Shown: positions 9,161-18,339, numbered from the stretch's first letter. The stretch is DNA of 64,000 nucleotides from Streptomyces agglomeratus (GCF_001746415.1 NZ_MEHJ01000001.1:2811001-2875000), one strand, 5' to 3'. Translations and numbers: made by a program. The notes: generated by a model from the letters alone, not told the origin.

Positions 9161-10129
9161 GTGACTGACAAGTTCGACAAGGCGCCCGCCGAAGAGCCCC
9201 CCGAGGATTCTCCGGCCGCCAAGGCGGAAGCCACCCCCGCTTCCACCGCTCCCCCCGAGCAGATCAAGGCCATCCCGGTACGGCACTGGGGCCGCTGGGT
9301 CTCCGGCGTGATCGTGGTCGCGCTGCTCGGCACGCTGATCTACGCGTTCTCGCAGGGCAACGTCCAGTGGGACACGGTCGGGGACTTCATCTTCGACCAG
9401 CGGATCATCGAGGGCATGGGCCGCACGCTGCTGATCAGCGTGCTGTCGATGGCCATCGGCCTGGTCCTGGGTGTCGTCTTCGCGGTCATGCGACTGTCGA
9501 AGAACCCCGTCACCGGGGCAGTCGCGTGGCTGTACATCTGGTTCTTCCGCGGCACGCCCGTGTTCGTCCAGCTGCTGCTGTGGTTCAACCTCGCCTTGAT
9601 TTTCCCGATCCTGAACATCGGGTTCTACAAGGACGAGATGGTCGACGTCATGACCCCGTTCATGGTCGCCCTGCTGGGCCTGGGCCTGAACGAGGGTGCC
9701 TACATGGCGGAGATCGTCCGTGCGGGCATCCAGTCGGTCGACGAGGGCCAGACCGAGGCGGCGCACGCGCTGGGCATGAAGAACAGCAAGACCATGCGCC
9801 GCGTGGTGCTGCCGCAGGCGATGCGGGTGATCGTGCCGCCGACCGGAAACGAGTTCATCAACCTGCTCAAGACGTCGTCCCTGGTCGCGGTCGTGACGTA
9901 CGTGGACCTGACACGAGCGGCGCAGAACATCGGCTCCACGTCCTTCGCCGTGATGGAGATGCTCCTCGTGGCCTCCGTCTGGTACCTGGTCCTGACCAGC
10001 ATCTTCAGCGTCGGCCAGTACTACCTGGAGCGCCGTTACGCACGGGGCTCCCTGCGGACGCTGCCGCCGACTCCGTGGCAGAAGGTCAAGCGCAACCTGA
10101 CGTCCTTCTCCAGCCCGAGGGGGGCATGA
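9161..10129 (+). CDS. Polar amino acid ABC transporter permease
   Basis: 322 residues from a GTG at 9161. A Pro/Ala-rich cytoplasmic N-terminal extension of about 45 residues precedes the HisM/GlnP-type permease with five to six membrane helices. The EAA coupling loop reads [22 protein letters not shown], which contacts the ATPase. The domain is of the his/glu/gln/arg/opine class, so together with the SBP it imports a polar amino acid. A single permease gene suggests a homodimer. The gene lies 44 bases after the SBP gene and its stop is one base before the ATPase start. Confidence 0.92.
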   Translation: MTDKFDKAPAEEPPEDSPAAKAEATPASTAPPEQIKAIPVRHWGRWVSGVIVVALLGTLIYAFSQGNVQWDTVGDFIFDQRIIEGMGRTLLISVLSMAIGLVLGVVFAVMRLSKNPVTGAVAWLYIWFFRGTPVFVQLLLWFNLALIFPILNIGFYKDEMVDVMTPFMVALLGLGLNEGAYMAEIVRAGIQSVDEGQTEAAHALGMKNSKTMRRVVLPQAMRVIVPPTGNEFINLLKTSSLVAVVTYVDLTRAAQNIGSTSFAVMEMLLVASVWYLVLTSIFSVGQYYLERRYARGSLRTLPPTPWQKVKRNLTSFSSPRGA

Positions 10130-10130
10130 C

Positions 10131-10892
10131 ATGACCGCCATGGTGAAGGCCGAGGGCGTACACAAGTCCTACGGCGCCGCCCACATCCTCAAGGGCATCG
10201 ACCTGGAGGTCGCCCCGCGTGAGGTGTTCTGCCTGGTCGGCCCGTCCGGCTCCGGCAAGTCCACGTTCCTGCGGTGCATCAACCACCTGGAGCAAATCAA
10301 CGCCGGCCGGCTCTCGGTCGACGGCCGGCTCGTGGGTTACCGCGAGAAGGGCGACAAGCTCTACGAGCTGAAGGACAGCGAGGTCGCGGCGCACCGCCGG
10401 GACATCGGCATGGTCTTCCAGCGCTTCAACCTCTTCCCGCACATGACGGCGCTCGAAAACGTCATGGAGGCCCCGATCCAGGTCAAGGGCGAGGCGAAGG
10501 CGGTGGCCCGCGCGCGGGCCGAGCGTCTGCTGGACCGCGTCGGCCTGGCCGACAAGTCCAAGAACTACCCGTCGCAGCTCTCCGGCGGCCAGCAGCAGCG
10601 TGTGGCGATCGCCCGCGCGCTGGCCATGGAGCCGAAGCTGATGCTCTTCGACGAGCCGACGTCGGCGCTCGACCCCGAGCTGGTGGGCGACGTGCTCGAC
10701 GTCATGCGCGGTCTCGCCGAGGACGGCATGACGATGATCGTCGTCACGCACGAGATGGGCTTCGCCCGTGAGGTCGGCGACGCGCTGGTCTTCATGGACG
10801 ACGGCGTGGTGGTCGAGGCGGGCAACCCGCGCGACGTACTGACGAACCCGCAGCACGACCGCACGAAGGCGTTCCTGTCGAAGGTTCTCTAG
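10131..10892 (+). CDS. Polar amino acid ABC transporter ATP-binding protein
   Basis: 253 residues, the usual length of GlnQ-type ATPases. Walker [10 protein letters not shown] is at 37-45, the signature is [16 protein letters not shown], Walker B is [14 protein letters not shown], and the switch histidine is in VVTHEMGFA. It energises the permease encoded directly upstream. The ATG follows the permease stop by one base, implying translational coupling. The operon ends at the strong terminator at 10900-10947. Confidence 0.95.
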   Translation: MTAMVKAEGVHKSYGAAHILKGIDLEVAPREVFCLVGPSGSGKSTFLRCINHLEQINAGRLSVDGRLVGYREKGDKLYELKDSEVAAHRRDIGMVFQRFNLFPHMTALENVMEAPIQVKGEAKAVARARAERLLDRVGLADKSKNYPSQLSGGQQQRVAIARALAMEPKLMLFDEPTSALDPELVGDVLDVMRGLAEDGMTMIVVTHEMGFAREVGDALVFMDDGVVVEAGNPRDVLTNPQHDRTKAFLSKVL

Positions 10893-10899
10893 CGGTTGG

Positions 10900-10947
10900 G
10901 AGAGAGGCGGTACGGACCTCCGGGTCCGTACCGCCTCTCTCGTTTTT
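10900..10947 (+). terminator. Strong Rho-independent terminator of the ABC operon
   Basis: A perfect 19-bp stem (10900-10918 with 10923-10941) and a 4-base loop is followed directly by GTTTTT, starting 8 bases after the ATPase stop. It is a textbook intrinsic terminator, rare in this genome, and also faces the convergent methyltransferase gene. Confidence 0.95.
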
Positions 10948-10958
10948 CCGGCCTTGGC

Positions 10959-11735
10959 CTACTTCACCGCCAGCACCAGCGCGTCCGACGGTGAGCGCCA
11001 CACCGTCCGCGCCTCCCCGAAGCCGCCGGCCTCGCGCAGCGTCCGCCCGTGCCACGCGGCGCTCGGGGTGTCGCCGTCCGCGTGCTCGCCGTAGATCTCG
11101 AAGCGCCTGGCGGTCGGCTCGGCCAGTACGGGGTCCTTGGCGGCCAGGGCCCACCACTCGGCCCAGTCCAGCGCCCCATCGGCTTTGGCGCGGTCCATGT
11201 GGGCGTGGCGGTGGGCGCGCTCGGCCGCGTTGATGCGCGGGGTGCTCTCGTCGATCATGTGGTCGGCGTTCATGAAGACGCCGCCGTCGCGCACCAGGCC
11301 GCCGAGCTGCCCGTACAGGGTGGTGAGGTCGTCGCTGTGCAGCCAGTGCAGCGCCGTGGCCGTGAGGACGGCGTCGTACGACGCGTACGGCAGCGCACGG
11401 GTCCAGTCCGGGTCCTTCAGGTCGGCCGTCACGAAGGTGACCCGCCCGTCCCCGTCGAAGTACCCGCGCGCGATGGCGAGGAGCGCCGGGTCGAGATCGA
11501 CCCCGGTACTGGTGGCCTTCGGGAACCGCTTGAGCAGCCGGTCCGTAATACTTCCCGTACCGCAGGCCAGATCCAGGACCCGCGGCTCGGGGCCGACCAG
11601 CGCCTCGACCATGTCGAGCATCACCCGGAACCGCTCCTCGCGGTCCGGCATGTACCACTCCTGCTGCCGGTCCCAGCTCTCCTGCCAGGCCGCCCAGTCC
11701 GTGCGCGCCGCCATTCCCAAGCCCGTCTCCGCCAT
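10959..11735 (-). CDS. Class I SAM-dependent methyltransferase
   Basis: 258 residues from the ATG at 11735, which has a GGAGGAG site 6 bases upstream; a longer frame lacks this. Motif I is VLDLACGTGSITDRLLKRFP, with the acidic SAM-ribose residue in TGVDLDPALL and VTADLKDPDW as motif III. The fold is the Methyltransf_25/12 type. The substrate cannot be told from sequence and the gene is isolated between convergent and divergent neighbours, so it may act in secondary metabolism, detoxification or quinone-like modification. Confidence 0.85.
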   Translation of the reverse strand: MAETGLGMAARTDWAAWQESWDRQQEWYMPDREERFRVMLDMVEALVGPEPRVLDLACGTGSITDRLLKRFPKATSTGVDLDPALLAIARGYFDGDGRVTFVTADLKDPDWTRALPYASYDAVLTATALHWLHSDDLTTLYGQLGGLVRDGGVFMNADHMIDESTPRINAAERAHRHAHMDRAKADGALDWAEWWALAAKDPVLAEPTARRFEIYGEHADGDTPSAAWHGRTLREAGGFGEARTVWRSPSDALVLAVK

Positions 11736-11821
11736 CAGAACTCCTCCGCTCCGTTCCGTAATACCCTCGAAGCACAAACAGCCATTACGCAGACCCTAGA
11801 CCGCCCTCGTAAGGACTACAA

Positions 11822-12451
11822 GTGGAACTGGCCTATTACTCGGACTACGCCGTGCGCCTGGTCAACAGCGAGGAGCCGGCCCGCAACAAGGACACCCTCA
11901 CGTCGGTGGAAGCGGTCAGGTCGCTCTTCGGCGGCAACGCGTCGGCGGCCCGGCGGGCGACCGACGCGGACGTCACGCGTTTCCGTTCCGTACGGGGCCG
12001 CCTGCGCGCGATCTTCGAGGCGGCGGACGGGGGCGACGAGACCCTCGCCGTCGACCTGCTGAACTCCCTGCTGATGGAGTTCCCGGTCAGCCCGCAGATT
12101 TCGGGCCACGAGACGCGCAAGGAGGACGGCCGCCCGGACTGGCACATGCACCTCGCCGACCACCCGTCCAACGCGACGGCGGGGTACGCCGCCATCGCCT
12201 CGATGGGCCTGGCCTTCCACCTGACCGAGCACGGGGCGGACCGCCTCGGCCTGTGCCAGGCGCCGCCGTGCCGCAACGCCTACCTCGACACCTCGACCAA
12301 CCGCTCGCGCCGCTACTGCTCGGACCGCTGCGCGACCCGTGCCAACGTCGCCGCCTACCGGGCCCGCAAGCGCCTGGAGACCGACCGGTCGGCGAATACG
12401 GGCCGTACGGCGGACAGCAGCCAGGAGAGCACCACCACGGCCGACCGCTGA
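11822..12451 (+). CDS. CGNR zinc-finger protein
   Basis: 209 residues from a GTG at 11822. The N-terminal domain (about 1-130) is the ABATE domain that precedes CGNR fingers. The C-terminal zinc finger (about 140-185) is CQAPPCRNAYLDTSTNRSRRYCSDRC, described here in parts: Cys pairs CQAPPC and YCSDRC flank the DTSTNRSRR loop. It is probably a nucleic-acid-binding regulator, inferred from the finger. The gene is divergent from the methyltransferase, with an 86-base gap. Its last 97 bases overlap, on the opposite strand, the end of the sodX gene. Confidence 0.88.
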   Translation: MELAYYSDYAVRLVNSEEPARNKDTLTSVEAVRSLFGGNASAARRATDADVTRFRSVRGRLRAIFEAADGGDETLAVDLLNSLLMEFPVSPQISGHETRKEDGRPDWHMHLADHPSNATAGYAAIASMGLAFHLTEHGADRLGLCQAPPCRNAYLDTSTNRSRRYCSDRCATRANVAAYRARKRLETDRSANTGRTADSSQESTTTADR

Positions 12452-12780
12452 CGCCCGTCCCGGATCGGGCGGTACCGGGCGCGGACGCGTCCCAGGATCA
12501 GCTCGGGGGGCACCGCCCCGAACGCCCGGCTGTCCACGACCTCGGCGTCCGGATTGTCGCCGAGCACCCACCAGCCGGCCCCCCGCCGGTCCACCAGCCG
12601 CTTCACGATGAGCAGATCCTGCTGGAGGGGATGGCGCAGAACGGCCACGTCCCCCGGCCGCAGTACCGCTCCGTAGTGCACCAGCAGCTGATCCCGGTGC
12701 CGCAGTGTCGGCACCATGGAAAGTCCCGTCACTTCGGCGACCCCGAACATCGCGGTCGGATCCCGCCCTTGATCCACCAT
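12355..12780 (-). CDS. sodX: Nickel superoxide dismutase maturation protease
   Basis: 141 residues. The ATG at 12780 has GGGAGG six bases upstream and gives the typical SodX length. It is an S26 signal-peptidase-like enzyme: catalytic serine in TGLSMVPTL, lysine in LLIVKRLVDR and the box VLGDNPDAEVVDSRAFG. In Streptomyces SodX removes the short propeptide of pro-SodN so that the mature N-terminal His can bind nickel. It is encoded divergently from sodN, 144 bases away. No membrane helix is clear at the N terminus, consistent with a cytoplasmic protease. The 3' end overlaps the convergent CGNR gene by 97 bases. Confidence 0.9.
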   Translation of the reverse strand: MVDQGRDPTAMFGVAEVTGLSMVPTLRHRDQLLVHYGAVLRPGDVAVLRHPLQQDLLIVKRLVDRRGAGWWVLGDNPDAEVVDSRAFGAVPPELILGRVRARYRPIRDGRQRSAVVVLSWLLSAVRPVFADRSVSRRLRAR

Positions 12781-12924
12781 CCGGCACCTCCCGGTCCGAT
12801 CCTCCACCAGTCCCATACTGACCCTGGACTTTTGACCTAAGCCCATGGGGGCACCCGCGAAAACAGGTCTCTCACGGAGTAATGTCCCCCCTGAGAAGAC
12901 GATCACGAGGAAGGAAGCTCTTAC

Positions 12925-13320
12925 ATGCTCTCCCGCCTGTTTGCCCCCAAGGTGAAGGTCAGCGCACACTGCGACCTGCCCTGCGGCGTGTACGACCCGG
13001 CCCAGGCCCGCATCGAGGCCGAGTCGGTCAAGGCCACGCAGGAAAAGATGCAGGCCAACGACGACGCGCACTTCCAGGCGCGCGCCACAGTCATCAAGGA
13101 GCAGCGCGCGGAGCTCGCCAAGCACCACGTTTCGGTGCTGTGGAGCGACTACTTCAAGCCCCCGCACTTCGAGAAGTACCCGGAGCTGCACCAGCTCGTC
13201 AATGACGCCCTCAAGGCGCTCAGCGCCGCGAAGGCTTCGACCGACCCCGCGACGGGCCAGAAGGCGCTGGACTACATCGCCCAGATCGACAAGATCTTCT
13301 GGGAGACCAAGAAGGCCTGA
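12925..13320 (+). CDS. sodN: Nickel-containing superoxide dismutase
   Basis: 131 residues. After a 14-residue propeptide (MLSRLFAPKVKVSA) the mature protein starts with the nickel hook HCDLPCGVY, where His1, Cys2 and Cys6 bind nickel. The remainder is the four-helix bundle of Ni-SOD, a hexamer in the cytoplasm that dismutates superoxide. The divergent sodX gene encodes the processing protease. A GAAGGAAG ribosome site precedes the ATG. In S. coelicolor the nickel regulator Nur controls sodN indirectly through a small RNA from sodF mRNA that pairs with the sodN 5' leader; the target region here would be about 12885-12925, but sodF is not in this window. Confidence 0.97.
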   Translation: MLSRLFAPKVKVSAHCDLPCGVYDPAQARIEAESVKATQEKMQANDDAHFQARATVIKEQRAELAKHHVSVLWSDYFKPPHFEKYPELHQLVNDALKALSAAKASTDPATGQKALDYIAQIDKIFWETKKA

Positions 13321-13371
13321 CCCGGCCGAGGCTCTCCGGCCCGCCCTCGCGCGGGTACGACGCCCACGTGC

Positions 13372-13434
13372 CCGCACCCGGTCCGCAGACCGCCTACCCC
13401 GGCGGCCCCTGACGGAGCGGGTGCGGTCTTCTTT
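13372..13434 (+). terminator. Probable sodN terminator
   Basis: CCGCACCCG (13372-13380) pairs with CGGGTGCGG (13418-13426), and AGACCGC (13387-13393) pairs alternatively with GCGGTCT (13423-13429). The structure is followed by TCTTTT. It overlaps the stop of the convergent ATP-grasp gene. Confidence 0.6.
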
Positions 13435-14272
13435 TCCCGGGCCCTGCCCCGGCCGGGGCGGTGCCGGGCCGCCAGAACGGCCGGTCGCGCTCCGTGAGTC
13501 GCGCGCGTGGGCCCGCGCCGCGCAGGACGACGTCGAGTGCGCGGTCGGGATCGGCGGCGTAACAGTTGCTGAACCAGGCCATGTTGGCCTCGACCACGGC
13601 CCATTCCCCGGCCGGGCCGCCCGCGGGCGTGCGCAGCAGGCCGACGTCCACCACCACCGCGCTGGGCAGCGTACGGCCGCAGGCGGTGAGCAGGCGCTCC
13701 GCGAAGTCCATGACCGTGCCCCGGTGGCGGTGTCCGTCCAGGGGCGCCGCGTCGAGCTGTCCGAAGGTGGCGTACTGCGAGCCCGTGCGGACCTCCCCGT
13801 CGAGGACGAACAACCGGAACTCGACCTTCCACGTCACTACGTCACTGATGAGCACGCTTGTGTCCGGTGCGAGCCCGCCGGGCAGGCAGTGCCCGTCGGC
13901 GTACACCCCGGCCGGGAAGCTCTTGTCCCTCGGTGGCTTCACGAACATGGGGCGCCTCAGACGTCGCGCCGTCTCCAGGGTCCCCGTGGTGACATGTCTC
14001 CGCGTGAACTCTCCGGGCAGGGCGGACAGCCACTCGTCGGCCGGCTCCAGGGGCGCGACCGAAAGGTCGTCGGCGACCCTCGCCGCGAACAGCGGGCCGC
14101 CGTAGTAATGACCGCCCTCCCGTTCCCCCGCGAAAGGCGTCCCACCGGGGACGGCGAGTGTCACGACGTCCATCCCCCTGCGTCCGGCCGCCGCCGAGAG
14201 CAGCTCCCGGGTCGGGCTGTACCGCGGTGCCACCGCCAGAAAGTCACGCTGCGTCCCAGTCACAGGCGCCAT
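13394..14272 (-). CDS. ATP-grasp domain protein
   Basis: 292 residues from the ATG at 14272 (MAPVTGTQRDFLAV). The layout is that of the ATP-grasp fold (DUF4343-type): RPMFVKPPRDKSFPAGVY supplies the nucleotide-binding lysine, VVTWKVEFRLFVLDGEV the central strand, and SAVVVDVGLL plus WAVVEANMAWFSNCYA the metal-binding Glu and Asn. Members ligate a carboxylate to an amine or thiol using ATP; the partner substrate is unknown. The frame is convergent with sodN and divergent from the secreted HNH gene. The C-terminal 30 residues are low-complexity. Confidence 0.8.
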   Translation of the reverse strand: MAPVTGTQRDFLAVAPRYSPTRELLSAAAGRRGMDVVTLAVPGGTPFAGEREGGHYYGGPLFAARVADDLSVAPLEPADEWLSALPGEFTRRHVTTGTLETARRLRRPMFVKPPRDKSFPAGVYADGHCLPGGLAPDTSVLISDVVTWKVEFRLFVLDGEVRTGSQYATFGQLDAAPLDGHRHRGTVMDFAERLLTACGRTLPSAVVVDVGLLRTPAGGPAGEWAVVEANMAWFSNCYAADPDRALDVVLRGAGPRARLTERDRPFWRPGTAPAGAGPGKRRPHPLRQGPPG

Positions 14273-14411
14273 GGTGCCGCCCGCGCTCCGGTTCCGCCTC
14301 CGCATTCCGCCGCGCACCCGTGCGGGTGATTCGTGGGGGCTCCGCGGCGTGTCCGGGTGACAGGTGCCGCTAGTACTGGTCCGTCCGTCCGTACGAGATG
14401 GAGGGATCCGT

Positions 14412-15077
14412 ATGCGCAAGCTCACGTCCCTGGTGCCCGCACTCCTCGCCGCCGCCGCGGTCGTCGTCGGGGCGGCGCCCGGCGCCGGCGCCGCTCCCGG
14501 TGACACGGTCACCACGACAGTCGAGAAGGTCATCGAGAGCCTGCCGGTCGCGGCCGAGGACAGCGCCGGGTACAGCGCGGGGAGGTTCAGGCACTGGACC
14601 GATCCGGACCAGGACGGCTGTGACACCCGCGCCGAGGTGATCATCGCGGAGGCGACCACTCCGCCCGCCGTCGACGGGCGGTGCACCATCACGGGAGGTG
14701 CGTGGCACTCGTACTACGACAAGAAGGACCACTTCGGTGCCGGAGCCCTCGACGTCGACCATCTGGTGCCGCTCGCCGAGGCGTGGCGCAGCGGAGCGTC
14801 GGCGTGGACCGACGAGGAACGGGAGCGGTACGCGAACGACATGGGCGACCCGCGCGTGCTCGCCGCAGTCACGGCCTCCGAGAAGCGCCGCAAGGGCGAC
14901 AGGGATCCGGCGCGGTGGGAGCCGTCCGACGACAGTGCCGACTGCCGGTACATCGCCGAGTGGGCCGCGGTGAAGGCGCGTTGGAAGCTGTCCGTGGACT
15001 CCGACGAGCTGGCGGCGATGCAGAACATGGTCGTGGAGTGCCAGACGGAGGAGATCACGTACGAGCTGGCCCTCTGA
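14412..15077 (+). CDS. Secreted HNH-type (DUF1524/GmrSD C-terminal-like) nuclease
   Basis: 221 residues from the ATG at 14412. Residues 1-28 form a Sec signal peptide (LVPALLAAAAVVVGAAPGAGA). The mature protein has the DUF1524 HNH layout: CDTRAEVII, a GxWxSYYD segment, the metal-binding ALDVDHLVPLAEAWRSGAS with DH as catalytic residues, and NLxA-like VLAAVTASEKRRKGDRDP. The HNH fold cuts nucleic acids with a single metal ion. Secretion suggests an extracellular nuclease for nutrient scavenging or competition, which is inferred. Cysteine pairs could form disulphides outside the cell. Confidence 0.88.
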   Translation: MRKLTSLVPALLAAAAVVVGAAPGAGAAPGDTVTTTVEKVIESLPVAAEDSAGYSAGRFRHWTDPDQDGCDTRAEVIIAEATTPPAVDGRCTITGGAWHSYYDKKDHFGAGALDVDHLVPLAEAWRSGASAWTDEERERYANDMGDPRVLAAVTASEKRRKGDRDPARWEPSDDSADCRYIAEWAAVKARWKLSVDSDELAAMQNMVVECQTEEITYELAL

Positions 15078-15088
15078 GGCGACCCCGG

Positions 15089-16291
15089 TCAGGCCGTCAG
15101 CTCCTCCTCCAGCCAGGTCTTGCCCCGCGTACGCGCCGTCAGGCGTACGCCCGTCAGCAGCGGGGCGAGACGCTCGGCCTCCGTGCGTACGGCGGCTTCG
15201 GCGTCCCGGCCCACGTCCTCCAGGAAGCGGCAGACGATCTCCCCGGTGGCGTCCTGGGCCCAGCCGCCGACGATCCGGCCGTTCCACCACAGGGAGGGGC
15301 CGATGTTGCCCGCGCGGTCGAAGAGACGAAGGGCGTGCTCACCCAGATACCAGTCGCGGGCGTGCCAGCCCATCGGCGTCGAGTCCAGGGCGGGCAGCAG
15401 CGCGGCCCAGGGCGCGGGGGCGGGCGTCGGATCGAGGTCGTCGGCGAGCAGCAGGCCGGTGCCGCCGCCCTCCAGGTCGGCCTCGACCGGGCGCAGCTCG
15501 GCCAGGACCCGCTTGACCTGCGTCTTGGTCCAGCCCGTCCACCAGCGCAGGTCGTCGGCCGTGCCGGGACCGAACGTGCGCAGCCAGCGCCTGGCCAGCT
15601 CCGTCTCGGCATCCCGGGTGTCCGGTTCGGGCAGGCCGTCCGGACACCACCGGGTCAGTGGTGACCAGCGGTACTGGTGGGACGTCCACGATCCGCGCGG
15701 CCTGCCCCGTACGGCGAGCCCTTCGGCGGCGAGCAGGAGCAGCAGGCGGCTGGCGACCTTCTGCCAGCCCTCGTAGGACTTGCCCTTCGACAGTACGAGC
15801 TCGGTGCTCAGCCGTGGGTCGGCGGCCGCCAGTTCCGCGGCCGTGATCTCGCCCCCGGCCTCCAGGGCGTCGAGCGCGGCCCGCTCGGCCCCGGCGAGCC
15901 ACTCCTCGGTGCCGGCGGCGTCGGCGGCCACGCCCGCGGCCGAAAGGAGTTGCAGCAGCAGGCGGCGCTCCCGTGCGGCCAGCGCGCGGGAGCACGCGGC
16001 CTGGATCACCGGGGCGACGTCGAGGGACGTGACGAAAACGGTGCGCCGCATGCCGAGCAGCCGCAGCAGTGAGCGGTCTTCGTACAGCGCGCGCTCGACG
16101 TCCGCGACGCCGCCCGCCTTCATCCGTACCAGCGCCCCGAGGTGGACGGACGACGGGTCGGTGCCGTGCAGCGCCACCAGGTCGCGCGCCACCTCCACCG
16201 GGTCGTCCGCCCTGGACTCCGCCGCCAGCCGGTGCCGCCGTGCCAGCCGTGCCCGCCGCTCGGCCGTTTCCATGCTCACACGTGTCACCAT
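15089..16291 (-). CDS. AlkZ-like winged-helix DNA glycosylase family protein (HTH_42)
   Basis: 400 residues from the ATG at 16291. It belongs to the YcaQ/AlkZ (HTH_42) family of winged-helix proteins, of which characterised members unhook DNA interstrand crosslinks. Visible are DDPVEVARDLVALHGTDPSSVHLGAL (shown split by function: the position of the AlkZ QxQ catalytic motif is LHGTD here), a RTVFVTSLDVAPV segment, and the C-terminal IVGGWAQDATGEIVCRFLEDVG. Because the QxQ glutamines are not conserved, glycosylase activity may be changed or lost. The gene is convergent with the HNH gene and sits 11 bases upstream, on the same strand, of the reductase gene's stop. Confidence 0.82.
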   Translation of the reverse strand: MVTRVSMETAERRARLARRHRLAAESRADDPVEVARDLVALHGTDPSSVHLGALVRMKAGGVADVERALYEDRSLLRLLGMRRTVFVTSLDVAPVIQAACSRALAARERRLLLQLLSAAGVAADAAGTEEWLAGAERAALDALEAGGEITAAELAAADPRLSTELVLSKGKSYEGWQKVASRLLLLLAAEGLAVRGRPRGSWTSHQYRWSPLTRWCPDGLPEPDTRDAETELARRWLRTFGPGTADDLRWWTGWTKTQVKRVLAELRPVEADLEGGGTGLLLADDLDPTPAPAPWAALLPALDSTPMGWHARDWYLGEHALRLFDRAGNIGPSLWWNGRIVGGWAQDATGEIVCRFLEDVGRDAEAAVRTEAERLAPLLTGVRLTARTRGKTWLEEELTA

Positions 16292-16302
16292 GGAAAGGGA
16301 CC

Positions 16303-17184
16303 TTATCCGGCCAAGTGCCGATAACTGTCCGGGTTTTCGCGAAGGAACTCGGCGAACGTCGTGGCCGGGCGGCCGGTCAGGCGGGGGACGTCGTCGGAGA
16401 CGGCCTCCATCTCGCCGTTGGCCATGGCCTCGTACGAGGACACCCAGCCCTGCACCTCCCACGGCTCGGCCTTGTACACGGCCCGTGAGGCGTACGCCTC
16501 CTCACGCGTCTGCGGCACGTAACTGATCGCGCGGCCCGTGGCCCGGCTCAGCTCCCGCGTGATCTCGGCGAAGGACAGGGCCTGGGGGCCGGTCAGTTCG
16601 TACGTGGCGCCGTCGTGGCTGTCGAGGCCCTCCAGCTCGGCGAGCAGTACGGCGGCCGCCGCGTCCGCGATGTCCTCGTGCGCGACGGCCGAGACGCGTC
16701 CTTCCCCGGCCGGGCCGCGGATGACGCCGTCCTTGCCGGTCATCGCGGGGAGCGCGGCCTGGTAGAAGCTGTCGCGCAGGAAGGTGTGGCGTACGCCGGT
16801 GGAGCGGATGTACTGCTCGGTGTGCCAGTGGTCGCGGGCGAAGGTGAAGGTCGCGTCGGGCGCCGCGCCCAGGAGGGACACGTACACGATCCGTTCCGCG
16901 CCCGCCGCGAGGGCCGCGTCCACGGCGGTCTTGTGCTCCCGCACCCGCCCGGGGGCCTCGTGCGCCGAGACGAGGAAGAGCGTTCCGGCGCCGTCCACCG
17001 CGGCGCGCATCGCCTCCGCGTCGCCGTAGGAGGCGGGGGGCGCCTTGACCGCGCCGGGCAGCTCGGGCAGCCGGGCGGGGTCGCGGCCGAGGAGGAGCTG
17101 CGAAACACCGGCGCCGGCGAGACGGCGTGCGACACGTCCGCCGATCCGGCCGCTCGCTCCGGTGACGGCGATTGCTGGGGTCAT
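16303..17184 (-). CDS. NmrA-like NAD(P)-binding reductase (atypical SDR)
   Basis: 293 residues. The N-terminal Rossmann motif is VTGASGRIGGRVA (7-19), followed by RDPARLPELPG, FLVSAHEAPG and YVSLLGAAPDA. The catalytic YxxxK of classical SDRs is absent, which fits the NmrA/QOR2 group of atypical SDRs that reduce quinones or sense the NADP redox state. The ATG at 17184 is 90 bases from the end of the LysR gene, and the downstream AlkZ-like gene starts 11 bases after the stop, so the three may form one unit. The physiological substrate is unknown. Confidence 0.85.
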   Translation of the reverse strand: MTPAIAVTGASGRIGGRVARRLAGAGVSQLLLGRDPARLPELPGAVKAPPASYGDAEAMRAAVDGAGTLFLVSAHEAPGRVREHKTAVDAALAAGAERIVYVSLLGAAPDATFTFARDHWHTEQYIRSTGVRHTFLRDSFYQAALPAMTGKDGVIRGPAGEGRVSAVAHEDIADAAAAVLLAELEGLDSHDGATYELTGPQALSFAEITRELSRATGRAISYVPQTREEAYASRAVYKAEPWEVQGWVSSYEAMANGEMEAVSDDVPRLTGRPATTFAEFLRENPDSYRHLAG

Positions 17185-17274
17185 GAGGGGGTGTCCTTTG
17201 CTGCCGCTCTTGCGTCTTACGTCGCTGTGGGACGGCGGTGGCGACCGTCCTGGTGGCGACCGTCCCCTACACCC

Positions 17275-18339
17275 TCAATGGCCCCCGGCCGGGCAGCATT
17301 CCTTCGTACGGCCATTGGCACCATCGGAGCGGACGAAAGGACCCGGTCGGCCGGGCCCGCGTACGCCCACCTCGCCGCACGCCGGCGCGCTCGCCGCCGG
17401 CAGCGGACTCTCGTTGCGCAGCAGCCACTGCCGGTAGCCGGGCGCCCGCATCGCCGCCTCGCGGTACGCGGCCTCCAGATCGGCGTACACGCCTGCCGCC
17501 CCGGTGAAACCCGGCCGCCAGACGAGCAGCAGCCGTACGGCCAGCGGGTCGCCCCGCAGCGGGCGGATCGCCATGTCGTCGCGCGGTCCCGAGGTCGGCT
17601 GGCAGGGGGCGACCGCCTCGCCCATCACGATCAGGGACGTCGCCGTGTGGTAGTCCCCGCGCAGAACGGGCGGGTCGAGACCGGCCGCGGCGAACACGCG
17701 CCGCACGCCCTCCCATTCGCCGTCCACCGTGGGGTCGACCATCCACCGGTCGGTGGCCAGGTCGGTCAGCTCCACCACGGACCCGCCGGCCGCCGGATGG
17801 TCGCGCGACATCGCGATGAACTGCGGCTCCCGCTCGACCAGTACGCGCTGTTCGAGGCCCGCCGGCATCCGCAGCGCGGAGCCCTCCACCTCGTGCACGA
17901 AGGCGACATCGAGCTGCCCGGCCGCGAGCAGCCGCAGCAGCGTATGGGCCGATACGTCGACATGGAGCGAGGTGGCGGACTCCGGCAGCCGCGTCCGCAG
18001 TCTGCGCAGCCACCCTCCGATGACCCGGCTGGCGGTGGCTCCGATCCGCAGGTGCGGGTCTTCCGAGGAACGGACGGCGGCCGCTCTCGCATCGGCCACC
18101 AGCGCGCTCATCTGCTCGACGAGGGGGCGCGCCCTGCTGAGCACCGCACGCCCCAGCGGCGTCGGACGGCAGCCGGTGCGCTCGCGCGAGAACAGCTCCG
18201 CGCCCAGCGCGTTCTCGATACGGCGGAGCTGCGTGGTCAGCGACGGCTGGCTCATCCCGAGCGTACGGGCGGCCTTGTGCAGGCTGCCGGTGTCGGCGAT
18301 GGCGCACAACGCGCGAAGGTGCCTGACCTCAAGCTCCAT
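17275..18339 (-). CDS. snpR: LysR-family regulator adjacent to snapalysin
   Basis: 354 residues. The N-terminal HTH (MELEVRHLRALCAIADTGSLHKAARTLG is split here as helix 1 and turn; recognition helix MSQPSLTTQLRRIE) is typical of LysR regulators, followed by the two-lobed effector domain. About 40 extra residues extend past the usual C terminus and are Pro/Gly-rich. It is divergent from the snapalysin gene, 195 bases away. In S. lividans and S. coelicolor the LysR protein encoded divergently from snpA activates it, so the same role is inferred. The inducing ligand is not known. Confidence 0.87.
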   Translation of the reverse strand: MELEVRHLRALCAIADTGSLHKAARTLGMSQPSLTTQLRRIENALGAELFSRERTGCRPTPLGRAVLSRARPLVEQMSALVADARAAAVRSSEDPHLRIGATASRVIGGWLRRLRTRLPESATSLHVDVSAHTLLRLLAAGQLDVAFVHEVEGSALRMPAGLEQRVLVEREPQFIAMSRDHPAAGGSVVELTDLATDRWMVDPTVDGEWEGVRRVFAAAGLDPPVLRGDYHTATSLIVMGEAVAPCQPTSGPRDDMAIRPLRGDPLAVRLLLVWRPGFTGAAGVYADLEAAYREAAMRAPGYRQWLLRNESPLPAASAPACGEVGVRGPGRPGPFVRSDGANGRTKECCPAGGH

